Of a stretch of DNA of 52,219 nucleotides, positions 34,646-42,772 are shown in pieces. Position 1 is the stretch's first letter; each line of letters opens with the position of its first letter. A program made the position numbers and the translations under genes. Under the pieces are notes generated by a model. That model searched no databases. It was not told the origin of the DNA and saw only the letters and a program-made list of their open reading frames with translations. The DNA comes from Nannocystis exedens (lineage in GTDB: Bacteria > Myxococcota_A > Polyangia > Polyangiales > Polyangiaceae). The DNA lies in contig CAMAVR010000019.1 in assembly GCA_945861885.1 (NCBI GenBank), positions 1 through 52,219 of the forward strand, in the 5' to 3' direction.

Positions 34646-35154
34646 TGCTGGCCCAGTTCGTTTCGTAGCTTTTCGAGCCTAATTGTGCATATTTTTGCCA
34701 ACTCATCGCGTGCGATGCGCCACTCTTCGTTTGCATCGTTTGATAGCCGCTCACGCAAAATCGCCAAAATTTCGGGCGCGCCTTTGCCGGTCGCGCATAC
34801 GATAAATTGATAGCCGAAGCGCCTCTCGTAATCGGCGTTCGCGTTGGCTAACGCATCGATGACCGCCTCGTCAGCCGACGCTACTCCGGCCTGCTCGCCG
34901 GCCGACCAAACGGCGGTTGTCGCGAACCGCCTCTTCAGCTGCTCGCGATCGGCGCCGATACGCGGATGGTGCGACGCCGCTTCAATCACATCGTTGCGAT
35001 CGAGCGTCGCCCAAATCGCCTCTGACAGCGCGATGACCTCTGACCACGATCGAAAAGGGCGCCCCTCCGTCATCCCGTCGACCCACCGGCCGACTCCGCC
35101 GCATCGAAACAGATGATCGCGCAGCGTCTCACGATTTAGCTTATTTATAACCAC
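34642..35154 (-). CDS. uraD: OHCU decarboxylase
   Basis: Decarboxylates 2-oxo-4-hydroxy-4-carboxy-5-ureidoimidazoline to S-allantoin. 170 residues from GTG 35154, the first good start after the alc stop at 35175 and the right family length. The long upstream extension of the open frame runs antisense-free through alc and is not part of the protein. ASHHPRIG holds the catalytic His, and EQAGVASADEAVIDALANANADYERRFGYQFIVCATGK is the conserved core. TTG 35182 is a less likely start. Confidence 0.93.
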   Translation of the reverse strand: MVINKLNRETLRDHLFRCGGVGRWVDGMTEGRPFRSWSEVIALSEAIWATLDRNDVIEAASHHPRIGADREQLKRRFATTAVWSAGEQAGVASADEAVIDALANANADYERRFGYQFIVCATGKGAPEILAILRERLSNDANEEWRIARDELAKICTIRLEKLRNELGQQ

Positions 35155-35174
35155 GCTTTTGCTTTCGCTTACCG

Positions 35175-36260
35175 TTAACAAATCGACCCCCAGACTCGCA
35201 TTCTGCTCACTCCGCCATCCGGAAATACTTTTAGCCGGATGTGCGATGCCGGCCCGCTTGGCGTCAGCGTCCCCGCCGCTGACGAAAACCAATGACGTGT
35301 GTGCGCCATGATCGGCGCATCGTCGACAATCGTCTTCCACAACTCGCGCGATTGAATGAGCTCCGATGGAGCGATTTGCTCGGCCCGCGCCGCTTCGATC
35401 GTGCAGCTGTCGGGCGCATTACCCCGAAAATGATTCGTATCGATTTCGATCAAGCCGACATCACACAGCGCGCCAAGCGCAATCACGACCCAATCATGGG
35501 CGCCGACGCCAGCATTTCGCCGCCGCTTTGTCTCCCACCCCGAACCCATGTCGCCCGCGCGACCGGGAAGCAACAGACTCTCCATTCGCCCGAAAAACAT
35601 GTCGCTGCATGCGATTGCTCGCCCGCCATTGCGGAGCGCCGCGAAATCGATCCACCCACTCGTTCCGCTCTTGATGAGCAACGCGGTGTCGGCATCAACC
35701 TCTTGCAGCTCGCGATTTGCTGCGACGTCGACATCGCCGAACGCGCGAAACCGTGCGACCCCTCCGTCGGGAATCATCGTTAGACGCAGATGTGTCCATA
35801 CTTCGGAATTTTCAATCGCAAACAGATTGTGCGCGCCTGGACGAAGCGGCACCTCGGCCAAAATAGGCCGCCAATCGGCATTTTTTAGCGTATCGACCGA
35901 TGCATCGCGCGGCATCGTCACCCCCTCAACGCGCGCGTATGGCGGGTGATTGCCTAGAAAAAAGTGCGTGTCGATATTGATCACGCGAATGCGCCCGAGC
36001 ACACCCAGACGAATGATGCACTCATCGCGGTCGGCATACGTCGCGTGACGGCGCGTGCGTGCGCTCTCCCACCCGTCCATCCATTTGCCGCGATCGGTGT
36101 ATTCGTGCGGAAAAAAATCGGCTGCGCCAACTTTTAGCAAATTCTCTCGGCCGGCGAAAAACTCGTCGCTTGCCCAGAGCGCCTCGCCCCCAAACGCCGC
36201 CGATGCCAGGTCGATCAAATTGGCGAAACCGAACTCTTCGTACGTTTGCGATTCAGACAT
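35175..36260 (-). CDS. alc: Allantoicase
   Basis: Hydrolyses allantoate to ureidoglycolate and urea. 361 residues made of two jelly-roll repeats of the allantoicase domain, each beginning with a LxSxxxGGxAxxxSDxFFG-like segment: FANLIDLASAAFGGEALWASDEFF (first) and WIDFAALRNGGRAIACSDMFF (second). VINIDTHFFLGNHPPYARVEG and GLIEIDTNHFRGNAPDSCTIE pair up likewise. ATG 36260 overlaps the allB stop by eight bases. This enzyme, rather than an allantoate amidohydrolase, fits with the downstream ureidoglycolate lyase. Confidence 0.95.
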   Translation of the reverse strand: MSESQTYEEFGFANLIDLASAAFGGEALWASDEFFAGRENLLKVGAADFFPHEYTDRGKWMDGWESARTRRHATYADRDECIIRLGVLGRIRVINIDTHFFLGNHPPYARVEGVTMPRDASVDTLKNADWRPILAEVPLRPGAHNLFAIENSEVWTHLRLTMIPDGGVARFRAFGDVDVAANRELQEVDADTALLIKSGTSGWIDFAALRNGGRAIACSDMFFGRMESLLLPGRAGDMGSGWETKRRRNAGVGAHDWVVIALGALCDVGLIEIDTNHFRGNAPDSCTIEAARAEQIAPSELIQSRELWKTIVDDAPIMAHTRHWFSSAAGTLTPSGPASHIRLKVFPDGGVSRMRVWGSIC

Positions 36261-37686
36261 AGGTTGACAGACGCCCCAATACGACTTGACCACAGTGTCG
36301 CGCCGGATGCGCGTCACAAGCCCGTTTTAGCGAATCACCGTTCGCCGCGGCAGAATAGATCGACTCGCCTGCAAGAAATGTTTCTCTCACGGCGCCATAG
36401 AGCTCGCGCCCGGCGTACGGAGTAACTTTGTTGCGCATAAAGAGCCGCTCTGGCTCAACGACAAACGCTTCGTCTGGAGCCCAAACGACAATATCGGCGC
36501 GAGCTCCTACGCGAAGTTCGCCGCGATCGCTCAATCCGGCAAGACTGGCCGGTCCAGTCGACATCCAGCGCGCGATATCAGGCAGGGAAACGCCGCGCTG
36601 CCGAGCCTCTGTCCATACCGCCGACAAACCGAGTTGAAGCGACGAAATACCGCCCCAGGCGTCAAAAAAATCGCCTTTTTCGAGGCATTTTAGCCCCGCA
36701 GTGCACGGCGAATGATCGGTCACCACGAAGTCGATCACACCGCTTTTTAGCGCGGCCCAAAGCGCATCGCGATTCTCTCGCTCTCGAACAGGCGGCGCGC
36801 ATTTATATTGAGTCGCGCCGTTCGGAATCGACTCCGCATCGAAACACAAATAGTGCGGGCATGTCTCCGCAGTGATGGCAACGCCGCTCGCTTTCGCATC
36901 ACCTATGAGTTGCGCGCCGGTCGCCGATGACAAATGAACGATATGAACGTGACAGCCGGTCTCGCGACTTAGGCGAATTAGAAGCGCAATCGCATCGTCT
37001 TCCCATGCGGCGGGGCGCGAACGAAGATAGGCATTGTAATCCGTGGCGCCCCCGGACACATCGACACTTACGGCGCAATCAAGCTCGGCGTGCGCAAGAA
37101 GCGGCAGGCCGAGTCTGCTCAACATTGCCATCGCCGTGCGAAGATCGCTCTCATCGACACGCGGAAACTCTTCGATCCCCGAATCGATCAAAAACGCTTT
37201 AAACCCAAGCACTCCGCGATTTGCCATCGCTTCAAGCTCACGCGCATTACCCGGCACAACGCCGCCCCAAAAACCAATATCGACCGATAGCTTTGAATCG
37301 ACCGCCGCTAACTTTTCGTCGAACGCCGCCGCTGTTGTCGTCACCGGAATGCAATTGAGCGGCATGTCGACAAGCGTCGTCACTCCACCTGCCGCCGCTG
37401 CGCGCGTGGCGGTCTCGAACCCTTCCCAATCGACCCGGCCTGGCTCGTTCAAGTGCACGTGGCTATCGACAAGCCCCGACATGATGACATCGGCGCCGCA
37501 ATCGATAACGCCATCGAGGCCAAAGGTGCGCTGAAGCGCAGCAACTGTGGCGGCCGATGGCACGTCAACTGATTCGATGGCGGCGACTTTGCCAGCTTCA
37601 ACGACAACGAGCCGCGCCGCGGAATGACCCGCGTGCACGACTCGTGACGAATACAAACCAAAACGATTCACTCGGCGTTCGTCCAC
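36253..37686 (-). CDS. allB: Allantoinase
   Basis: A cyclic-amidohydrolase (dihydroorotase-like) enzyme opening allantoin to allantoate. 477 residues. SGLVDSHVHLNEPGR gives the HxH metal motif, GGVTTLVDMPLNCIP is typical of allantoinases, GFKAFLID carries the carbamylated Lys, and LLAHAELD, HIVHLSS, TCPHYL and VVTDHSPC supply the rest of the site. First gene of the ureide run allB-alc-uraD-uraH-allA. Only 43 bases separate it from the upstream ompA-like gene on the same strand, so it has either a compact promoter or read-through. Confidence 0.95.
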   Translation of the reverse strand: MDERRVNRFGLYSSRVVHAGHSAARLVVVEAGKVAAIESVDVPSAATVAALQRTFGLDGVIDCGADVIMSGLVDSHVHLNEPGRVDWEGFETATRAAAAGGVTTLVDMPLNCIPVTTTAAAFDEKLAAVDSKLSVDIGFWGGVVPGNARELEAMANRGVLGFKAFLIDSGIEEFPRVDESDLRTAMAMLSRLGLPLLAHAELDCAVSVDVSGGATDYNAYLRSRPAAWEDDAIALLIRLSRETGCHVHIVHLSSATGAQLIGDAKASGVAITAETCPHYLCFDAESIPNGATQYKCAPPVRERENRDALWAALKSGVIDFVVTDHSPCTAGLKCLEKGDFFDAWGGISSLQLGLSAVWTEARQRGVSLPDIARWMSTGPASLAGLSDRGELRVGARADIVVWAPDEAFVVEPERLFMRNKVTPYAGRELYGAVRETFLAGESIYSAAANGDSLKRACDAHPARHCGQVVLGRLSTYV

Positions 37687-37729
37687 ACTCAGCGGTTCTT
37701 ACAGACACCCACCGAGCAAGCAAGCGGCT

Positions 37730-38581
37730 TTACTGCGCTGCGCCTACCGGCTGAACGACGATTTCGACTCTTCGATTGTTCGCTCGCCCTTCGGGGGACT
37801 TATTATCGGCAATCGGGTTAGTTAAACCATTGCCGCGAGCTTGAATGCGATCGGCCGAAAAGCCGCGCGAAACGATGTAATTTCGCACGCTCTCGGCGCG
37901 TCGCCGCGACAGCTCTTGATTGTAGGGCGCCGACCCTTGCGAATCGGTGTTCCCCTCTACGATGATCTTTGCTTTTGGATCTTGCTTCGTTAGAGCGTCA
38001 GCCACTTCGTTTAGTTTCACCCGAGCAGACGGGAGAAGTTCGGCTTTGTTTGAAGCAAAAAGCACGCTCCCCGAGAGTGTGATCACCATCCCCCTCGGCT
38101 CTTGCTTTACTGTCGCGAACGCTGCCAATGCTGCCGCTGCCTGGCGCTCGGCTTCTTCTCGCCGTTGGCGCTCGTCAGCGAGCTGCTGATGGGTCGCTCC
38201 GAGTTGCGTCTTTGCGCGCTCGAGATCGGCGGATGTCTGCTGGAGCTGTTCACCCTGCGCGGCACTCGCTTGTGCGATCTGCTGCTCCTTGCGCTGAATC
38301 GCCTGCACCTCACGCGCGTTGGCCTCTGCTATTTGCGCGCGGCGCCCAGCGACGTAGGCGATGTCGTTTGTTTCTTGTGTCGCGCCGTGCTTCGAAAACG
38401 AATCTTCGGCCGCATCGAGCGATTCTTTGGCAGAATGGAGACCGGCTGGATTGGCATCTGCCGCCGGGCCTGCGCTCGCCTGGTTGTAAGCGGTGCGCGC
38501 GTTCAGAAGCTCTTTCGGCGCTGTCGCCGCGCATGCCGCGAAAAAGAGAAGCGATACTCCGATAGTTGTCGCGCGTTTCAT
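37730..38581 (-). CDS. OmpA-family lipoprotein with DUF4398-like N-terminus
   Basis: 283 residues. Signal peptide with a Cys (FFAACAAT) near residue 17; then a DUF4398-like helical part (AKESLDAAEDSFSKHG) and a long coiled coil rich in Gln, Glu, Ala and Arg (about 85-165). The C-terminal OmpA domain (about 170-275) has VLFASNKAELLPSARVKL, IIVEGNTDSQGSAPYNQELSRRRAESVRNYI and GRANNRRVEIVV, and binds peptidoglycan. It is coupled to the preceding DUF4398 gene by a one-base TAATG overlap. It probably links the outer membrane to the cell wall. Confidence 0.9.
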   Translation of the reverse strand: MKRATTIGVSLLFFAACAATAPKELLNARTAYNQASAGPAADANPAGLHSAKESLDAAEDSFSKHGATQETNDIAYVAGRRAQIAEANAREVQAIQRKEQQIAQASAAQGEQLQQTSADLERAKTQLGATHQQLADERQRREEAERQAAAALAAFATVKQEPRGMVITLSGSVLFASNKAELLPSARVKLNEVADALTKQDPKAKIIVEGNTDSQGSAPYNQELSRRRAESVRNYIVSRGFSADRIQARGNGLTNPIADNKSPEGRANNRRVEIVVQPVGAAQ

Positions 38582-38943
38582 TACCGTGCTCCTTGGAAAG
38601 GAATCGTTTTCGCTCGCAGTTTTTGCTGATCGAGCGACTGCTTTTCTTCGGCTTCACTCTTTTTTGCGCGCGCGATTGCAACGGCCAATTCACCATCGGC
38701 CTTGGCGCGAATGAGCATGAAGTCGGCCCGACGGTTTTCATTCTCTTTGAGTAGAACGTTCGCCTTTGCGATCTCTTCTTCTGACAGCTTTAGGTAAAGC
38801 TGAGCATCCGGGAGATTGTTGGCGCCCAATTCAACTGCGCTGCGGCGGGCCGATTGAGCATCGGCCATCCGTTGGACCGGTACGGGGTAGGTCGCGGCGC
38901 ATGCCGTCGCGATCCCTGCCATTGCGATGATGGCTCGTTTCAT
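38581..38943 (-). CDS. DUF4398 helical lipoprotein
   Basis: 120 residues. Short signal with Cys (IATACAAT), then a DUF4398-type helical hairpin (DAQSARRSAVELGANNLPDAQLYLKLSEEEIAKA) and a charged Lys/Glu/Gln helix. It resembles the N-terminal half of the OmpA-like protein that follows, so the two probably arose by duplication and work as a pair. It lies 13 bases after the next upstream gene on the same strand. Confidence 0.82.
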   Translation of the reverse strand: MKRAIIAMAGIATACAATYPVPVQRMADAQSARRSAVELGANNLPDAQLYLKLSEEEIAKANVLLKENENRRADFMLIRAKADGELAVAIARAKKSEAEEKQSLDQQKLRAKTIPFQGAR

Positions 38944-38956
38944 TGTTGATTACCTT

Positions 38957-39505
38957 TCAAAAGACTCCAGCTGCGCCAATGCCATAACCTGTCGCTCCAA
39001 CGTGAGTTGGGGCAACGTGAACGTTGTTGTTACCGATGAGGTACCAATTGTGCGTGACCTTGTCGGGGAGGAAAAAGCTTGTGATAACGCCAAGCGCTCC
39101 GAGCCCTTGACCAATTCCGTCGAGGACCAAAAGTGCTTTGGCTACTCCGTCGCGACCACAGGGGCGCGTGTCGCAGTTCCTATTTGCAAGGTCCATCCAC
39201 GGGCCGACAACGGGATAATAGAGGTTGTTCTGGTCGGAAGGGCGGTCGCTCGTATAACCGATGACAGCGGCCGGAACGTATGTTGCGACAAGCAAAACTG
39301 AGCTGGTGATCAATAGCGGTCTGTTGACCCACCTCACGGTGTCGGCGGCCGGCAAATCCGACGGCTGACTTGTTCGAATTTCCGGGCGATTTTGGTCCGG
39401 AGGCATCTGGCTTGTTGATGTAACGACGTTAGACGGCGGGTCATCGGCCGCGGCAACAGATGCCCACGTCAATAACGACACGATAACAAATCCTAGATTT
39501 CGCAT
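38957..39505 (-). CDS. Exported membrane protein of unknown function
   Basis: 182 residues from ATG 39505, which has AGGGAG about seven bases upstream; an upstream in-frame ATG at 39538 lacks this. A signal peptide (LGFVIVSLLTWASVAAA) is followed by a Pro/Ser/Thr-rich spacer, then hydrophobic segments at about 65-85 and 125-150, and the motif YYPVVGPWMDLANRNCDTRPCG with two Cys. It heads the DUF4398/OmpA run, suggesting an envelope role. No named domain is recognised. Confidence 0.72.
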   Translation of the reverse strand: MRNLGFVIVSLLTWASVAAADDPPSNVVTSTSQMPPDQNRPEIRTSQPSDLPAADTVRWVNRPLLITSSVLLVATYVPAAVIGYTSDRPSDQNNLYYPVVGPWMDLANRNCDTRPCGRDGVAKALLVLDGIGQGLGALGVITSFFLPDKVTHNWYLIGNNNVHVAPTHVGATGYGIGAAGVF

Positions 39506-39593
39506 GTCACGCTCCCTTAAATTATTTGCTTCGTTCACACGAACAGAGAGCGCGCCCCATCGGTTTGCGGGGCTGAAACGCTGGTGCCGCTAA

Positions 39594-39625
39594 CTCGCGA
39601 CGGTGCAGGCTCGCGACGGTGCAGG
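39594..39625. repeat. Two tandem 16-bp repeats
   Basis: CTCGCGACGGTGCAGG occurs twice head to tail in the gap upstream of the exported membrane protein gene on the minus strand. It could be a paired binding site or simple slippage. Confidence 0.5.
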
Positions 39626-39656
39626 CGCGGTCTCGCGTTCGATGCGGCGCGACAAG

Positions 39657-39702
39657 CGCGCCCTAAGCTATTTTATTTATTGCCTCAAAAATAAGAGCGC
39701 CC
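39657..39702 (-). terminator. AT-rich hairpin after small gene
   Basis: On the minus strand GCGCTCTTATTTT is followed, after a loop, by AAAATAGCTTAGGGCGC. This gives GCGC/GCGC outer and TATTTT/AAAATA inner pairs with an internal bulge, just after the stop of the 90-residue gene. It lacks a final T run, so it is only a candidate. Confidence 0.3.
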
Positions 39703-39704
39703 CC

Positions 39705-39977
39705 CTATGTGTGTGGCTGTTTAACCGGCGGCTTTGACCCGTGCTCATGGGACTGCTTTTCGAACGGTTTCTGCCGCTTTTCAGCCGAACCAGACTCTTT
39801 TTTGAATGGCTTCTCACGCTTGTCTGTTGAACAACAAGCTGTCTCGCTGGCGTGCTTCGTTAGGTTGCCGATGTCAGCTTTTTCGGGCATCGTCGGTTTG
39901 ACGGCATGTGACTCGAGCGCGCCACCAGTGGTGACTTTCGGCTCGGTCGAATGGGTTTTGATCGGTGATCGGTTCAT
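39705..39977 (-). CDS. Small basic hydrophilic protein
   Basis: 90 residues with no hydrophobic segment, rich in Lys, Glu, His and Pro. It contains a short duplicated motif, KREKPFKKES and KRQKPFEKQS, and a Cys-Cys pair. GGAG lies seven bases before the ATG. It is probably real given the start context, but disordered and of unknown function. It is divergent from the activator gene at 40196, with about 220 bases between them for promoters. Confidence 0.5.
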   Translation of the reverse strand: MNRSPIKTHSTEPKVTTGGALESHAVKPTMPEKADIGNLTKHASETACCSTDKREKPFKKESGSAEKRQKPFEKQSHEHGSKPPVKQPHT

Positions 39978-40195
39978 GTTGAGCTCCGCTGGTTGAATCT
40001 GGTCAGCCCCCGATAGCCAGACTCTCTAGTGTCACTCACGTGGCTCAGCACATTTCATGCCAGGTATTATTTTGTAGGGAATCGAGGTCATCGCGTCAGA
40101 AAACGCTCGACACAACCGATGTAGGCAGGTGTATTCAATCACCATGACTTGGTTTGTCATTCAAATTGAAAGGGCAACTGAAAGGGTGTTTAAAC

Positions 40196-41518
40196 GTGAA
40201 TAACGATCTGACAAAAAACGCTGACTTGCTGCGAAACGCGACTGGGTTGACGGAGCAGCGAGCCCATTTTCTCGATGTCATGTCGATCGGTATTTTGCGC
40301 AGGCATCTCATCGAAAATTTTGGCGAAACTGAGGCACATACAGTCCTCAACCAGTTTGGTTTCTCCCACGGCTGGCAACTTGCCGAGTCGGTTCATGCGG
40401 CATTTGAATGGGATGCCGATACGCAATGCCTTCACGTGTCACTTCACCACGCCGCTCCAACGCCAAAACCGGCTGAGCCAAAAGTGCACGAGCGCCGTCG
40501 CGCGGTCGTCCACGTCACGCCAAACGTACGCGACCCGGCGGCAGTCGTCTCCAAGAGCGCCGCGATGCAGCAAGTAGTCGAGCTCGCACAGCGCGTTGCC
40601 ACAGTCGATTCAACAGTGCTCATTACAGGTGAGAGCGGCTCAGGCAAAGAGCGCATTGCCCGCCTTCTTCACGATGAGTCGCTTCGCGCAGCCGGTCCGT
40701 TTATCGCAGTCAATTGCGGCGCGATCGCCGAAACGCTGCTCGAGAGTGAGCTCTTCGGGCACACGCGAGGCTCATTTTCCGGCGCGACGCACGATCGACC
40801 CGGGCTGTTCGAAGCGGCAAACGGCGGCACACTCCTTCTTGATGAGATTGGTGAAGTCTCGCCAGCAATGCAGGTGAAGTTGCTGAGAGCGCTGCAAGAG
40901 CGCGAAATCCGTCGCGTCGGTGAAAACAAAGTACGAAGCATCGACGTGCGAATCGTCGCGTCGACAAATCGCGATCTCGCGAAGTGCGTCACCGATGGGT
41001 CGTTTCGACAAGACCTCTTCTACCGGCTCAAAGTCGTTGAGCTGCACGTCCCCGCCCTGCGCGAACGGCGGGGAGACATCCTCGCCCTTGCCCACACGCT
41101 TCTTGCTGAAGCGTCACTACGACTCAAAAGGCAAGTTGTAGGTTTGAGCGAGGAGGTCATCGAGCATCTTCAGCGGTACGGTTGGCCTGGCAACGTGCGA
41201 GAGCTCGAAAATGTAATGGAACGCGCCGTCGCACTCGCGCGCGGGCATCGCGTCGAAGTTGAAGATCTCCCCGAAGAGATTCTTCGCACGCGCAGCGTGC
41301 CAATGGCCTCGCCATCAGTCGTTCGGCCACTTGACGAGATCGAGAAGGAGCACATTCTCGCAGCATTAGCCTTCAATGGAGGCAACCAGACACACACCGC
41401 CGAGCAGCTCTGCATCGGCCAAGCAACGCTCTATCGCAAGTTAAAGAGCTACAGCCTCATGAGCAACGGAGCCGCCCGCACGCGACCCGGAAGGCCATCC
41501 GAGCCGCTCGCGTCATAA
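40196..41518 (+). CDS. Sigma-54-dependent activator (NtrC/XylR type)
   Basis: 440 residues from GTG 40196 (AAAGGG nine bases upstream); the frame extends to a TTG at 40154. The N-terminal 85 residues (QRAHFLDVMSIGILRRHLIENFG, LNQFGFSHGW) resemble the first part of the XylR-type activator N-domain, without its V4R sensor half. The AAA+ domain follows (about 120-345): Walker A GESGSGKE, Walker B GGTLLLDEIGE, arginine-finger region, and GSFSGA in place of the usual GAFTGA sigma-54 loop. A Fis-type helix-turn-helix (HTAEQLCIGQATLYRKLKSY) closes it. It sits between the ureide genes and puuD and may regulate them. Confidence 0.88.
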   Translation: MNNDLTKNADLLRNATGLTEQRAHFLDVMSIGILRRHLIENFGETEAHTVLNQFGFSHGWQLAESVHAAFEWDADTQCLHVSLHHAAPTPKPAEPKVHERRRAVVHVTPNVRDPAAVVSKSAAMQQVVELAQRVATVDSTVLITGESGSGKERIARLLHDESLRAAGPFIAVNCGAIAETLLESELFGHTRGSFSGATHDRPGLFEAANGGTLLLDEIGEVSPAMQVKLLRALQEREIRRVGENKVRSIDVRIVASTNRDLAKCVTDGSFRQDLFYRLKVVELHVPALRERRGDILALAHTLLAEASLRLKRQVVGLSEEVIEHLQRYGWPGNVRELENVMERAVALARGHRVEVEDLPEEILRTRSVPMASPSVVRPLDEIEKEHILAALAFNGGNQTHTAEQLCIGQATLYRKLKSYSLMSNGAARTRPGRPSEPLAS

Positions 41519-41564
41519 CGAAGTAGCATAGTGCAGGGTATCTCGGTAAAACACGCCGACACCA

Positions 41565-42752
41565 ATGAGCCCGCATGTCCGTGAGTTAGTCGATCTTATT
41601 ATTCGGTGGGTCCACTTCATTGCTGGGATCATGTGGGCCGGTAATTCGATGCTATTTAACTGGCTCGACCGCAATTTGGAGCGGGAGCCTGGCGCGCCTG
41701 AGGGGCATGAGGGGCGCATTTGGATGGTGCATTCGGGCGGATTTTACGATGTCGTGAAGCGCCAGCTCGCGCCATCTGAGATGCCTGAGCGTCTGCACTG
41801 GTTTATGTGGCAAAACTTGACGACGTGGGTGAGCGGCATTTGCCTGCTGATCGTCGTCTATTATTTCGGCGGCGCGAGCCTTCTAACCGATCCGAACATC
41901 TCGTCGGTATCAACGGCGGGGGCGATCGGCGTCGGTGTCGGGTCGATCGTAGTTTCGTGGTTTGTGTACGACGCAATCTACCGTTCGCCGCTCGCAAAAA
42001 AACCGCTGCTCGCGAGCATCATCAGTGGCGCCGGTCTCGTCGGTGTCGCCTATGGGCTGACACATGTGCTGAGCGGGCGCGCGGCGTACATTCATGTCGG
42101 CGTGATTCTCGGCACGCTGATGACGGGGAACGTTTGGTTTTTTATCATCCCGTCGCAACGCCAACTTGTGGCGCTAACGCGCGCCGGCCTTCCGCAGAAT
42201 ATGGCGCTCAACAAGCGCGCAAAAGAGCGGTCGATTCATAACAACTACATGACGTTCCCGCTGCTCTTCATCATGATTAGCAGCCATTTTCCGAGCACTT
42301 ACGGGCAAAAGTTAAACTGGCTTGTCCTTGTCGTCCTAGGGGTCACAAGCGCCGCGATCCGCCACTGGATGAACATCCGGTTCTGGTCGCCACGGTGGTT
42401 CCCCGCCGCGTTCGTGACATTTTTGGTCGGAGTCACCGCGGTCTATGTGCTCACCGCGCCAAAGAGCTCAAACGCGAGCAAAGGGAGCGGCGAAGTCTCG
42501 TTCGACGAGGTTCAAGCGATCGTGAACGACCGATGCGTCTCATGCCACAGCGCGCATCCGAGCGATGAAGTGTGGACGATGGCGCCACTAGGGATCATGT
42601 TCGATTCCCCCGCGCAAATAGCTGCAGCGGCGGAGCGGATGCGAGAACGGGCCTATGTGCTCAAGACAATGCCGCTGGGCAACAAGACGCACATGTCAGA
42701 AGAAGAGCGGTCAAAACTAGCCGCCTGGGCTGAGCACGGCGCCAAACAGTAA
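41565..42752 (+). CDS. puuD: Membrane urate hydroxylase PuuD with cytochrome c domain
   Basis: 395 residues. About eight transmembrane segments (starting with LIIRWVHFIAGIMWAGNSMLF, then near residues 75-95, 115-135, 145-165, 175-195, 220-240, 250-265, 280-300) form the DUF989 urate-oxidising part. A periplasmic c-type cytochrome domain follows, with heme motif CVSCH (Cys 324, Cys 327, His 328) and a candidate axial Met in TMPLGNKTHM. PuuD oxidises urate to 5-hydroxyisourate and passes electrons to the respiratory chain instead of making hydrogen peroxide. This supplies the substrate for UraH and so completes the local pathway. Confidence 0.93.
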   Translation: MSPHVRELVDLIIRWVHFIAGIMWAGNSMLFNWLDRNLEREPGAPEGHEGRIWMVHSGGFYDVVKRQLAPSEMPERLHWFMWQNLTTWVSGICLLIVVYYFGGASLLTDPNISSVSTAGAIGVGVGSIVVSWFVYDAIYRSPLAKKPLLASIISGAGLVGVAYGLTHVLSGRAAYIHVGVILGTLMTGNVWFFIIPSQRQLVALTRAGLPQNMALNKRAKERSIHNNYMTFPLLFIMISSHFPSTYGQKLNWLVLVVLGVTSAAIRHWMNIRFWSPRWFPAAFVTFLVGVTAVYVLTAPKSSNASKGSGEVSFDEVQAIVNDRCVSCHSAHPSDEVWTMAPLGIMFDSPAQIAAAAERMRERAYVLKTMPLGNKTHMSEEERSKLAAWAEHGAKQ

Positions 42753-42772
42753 AATGTGTCATATTGCGCGCC

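Noticed and set aside
35154..35340. N-terminal extension of uraD
   Set aside because: It would overlap the end of alc by more than 160 bases and exceeds the family length; GTG 35154 gives the right size.
41519..41564. Sigma-54 (-24/-12) promoter directly upstream of puuD
   Set aside because: No GG-N10-GC pair with the right context in this gap or upstream of allB; the regulator link remains positional only.
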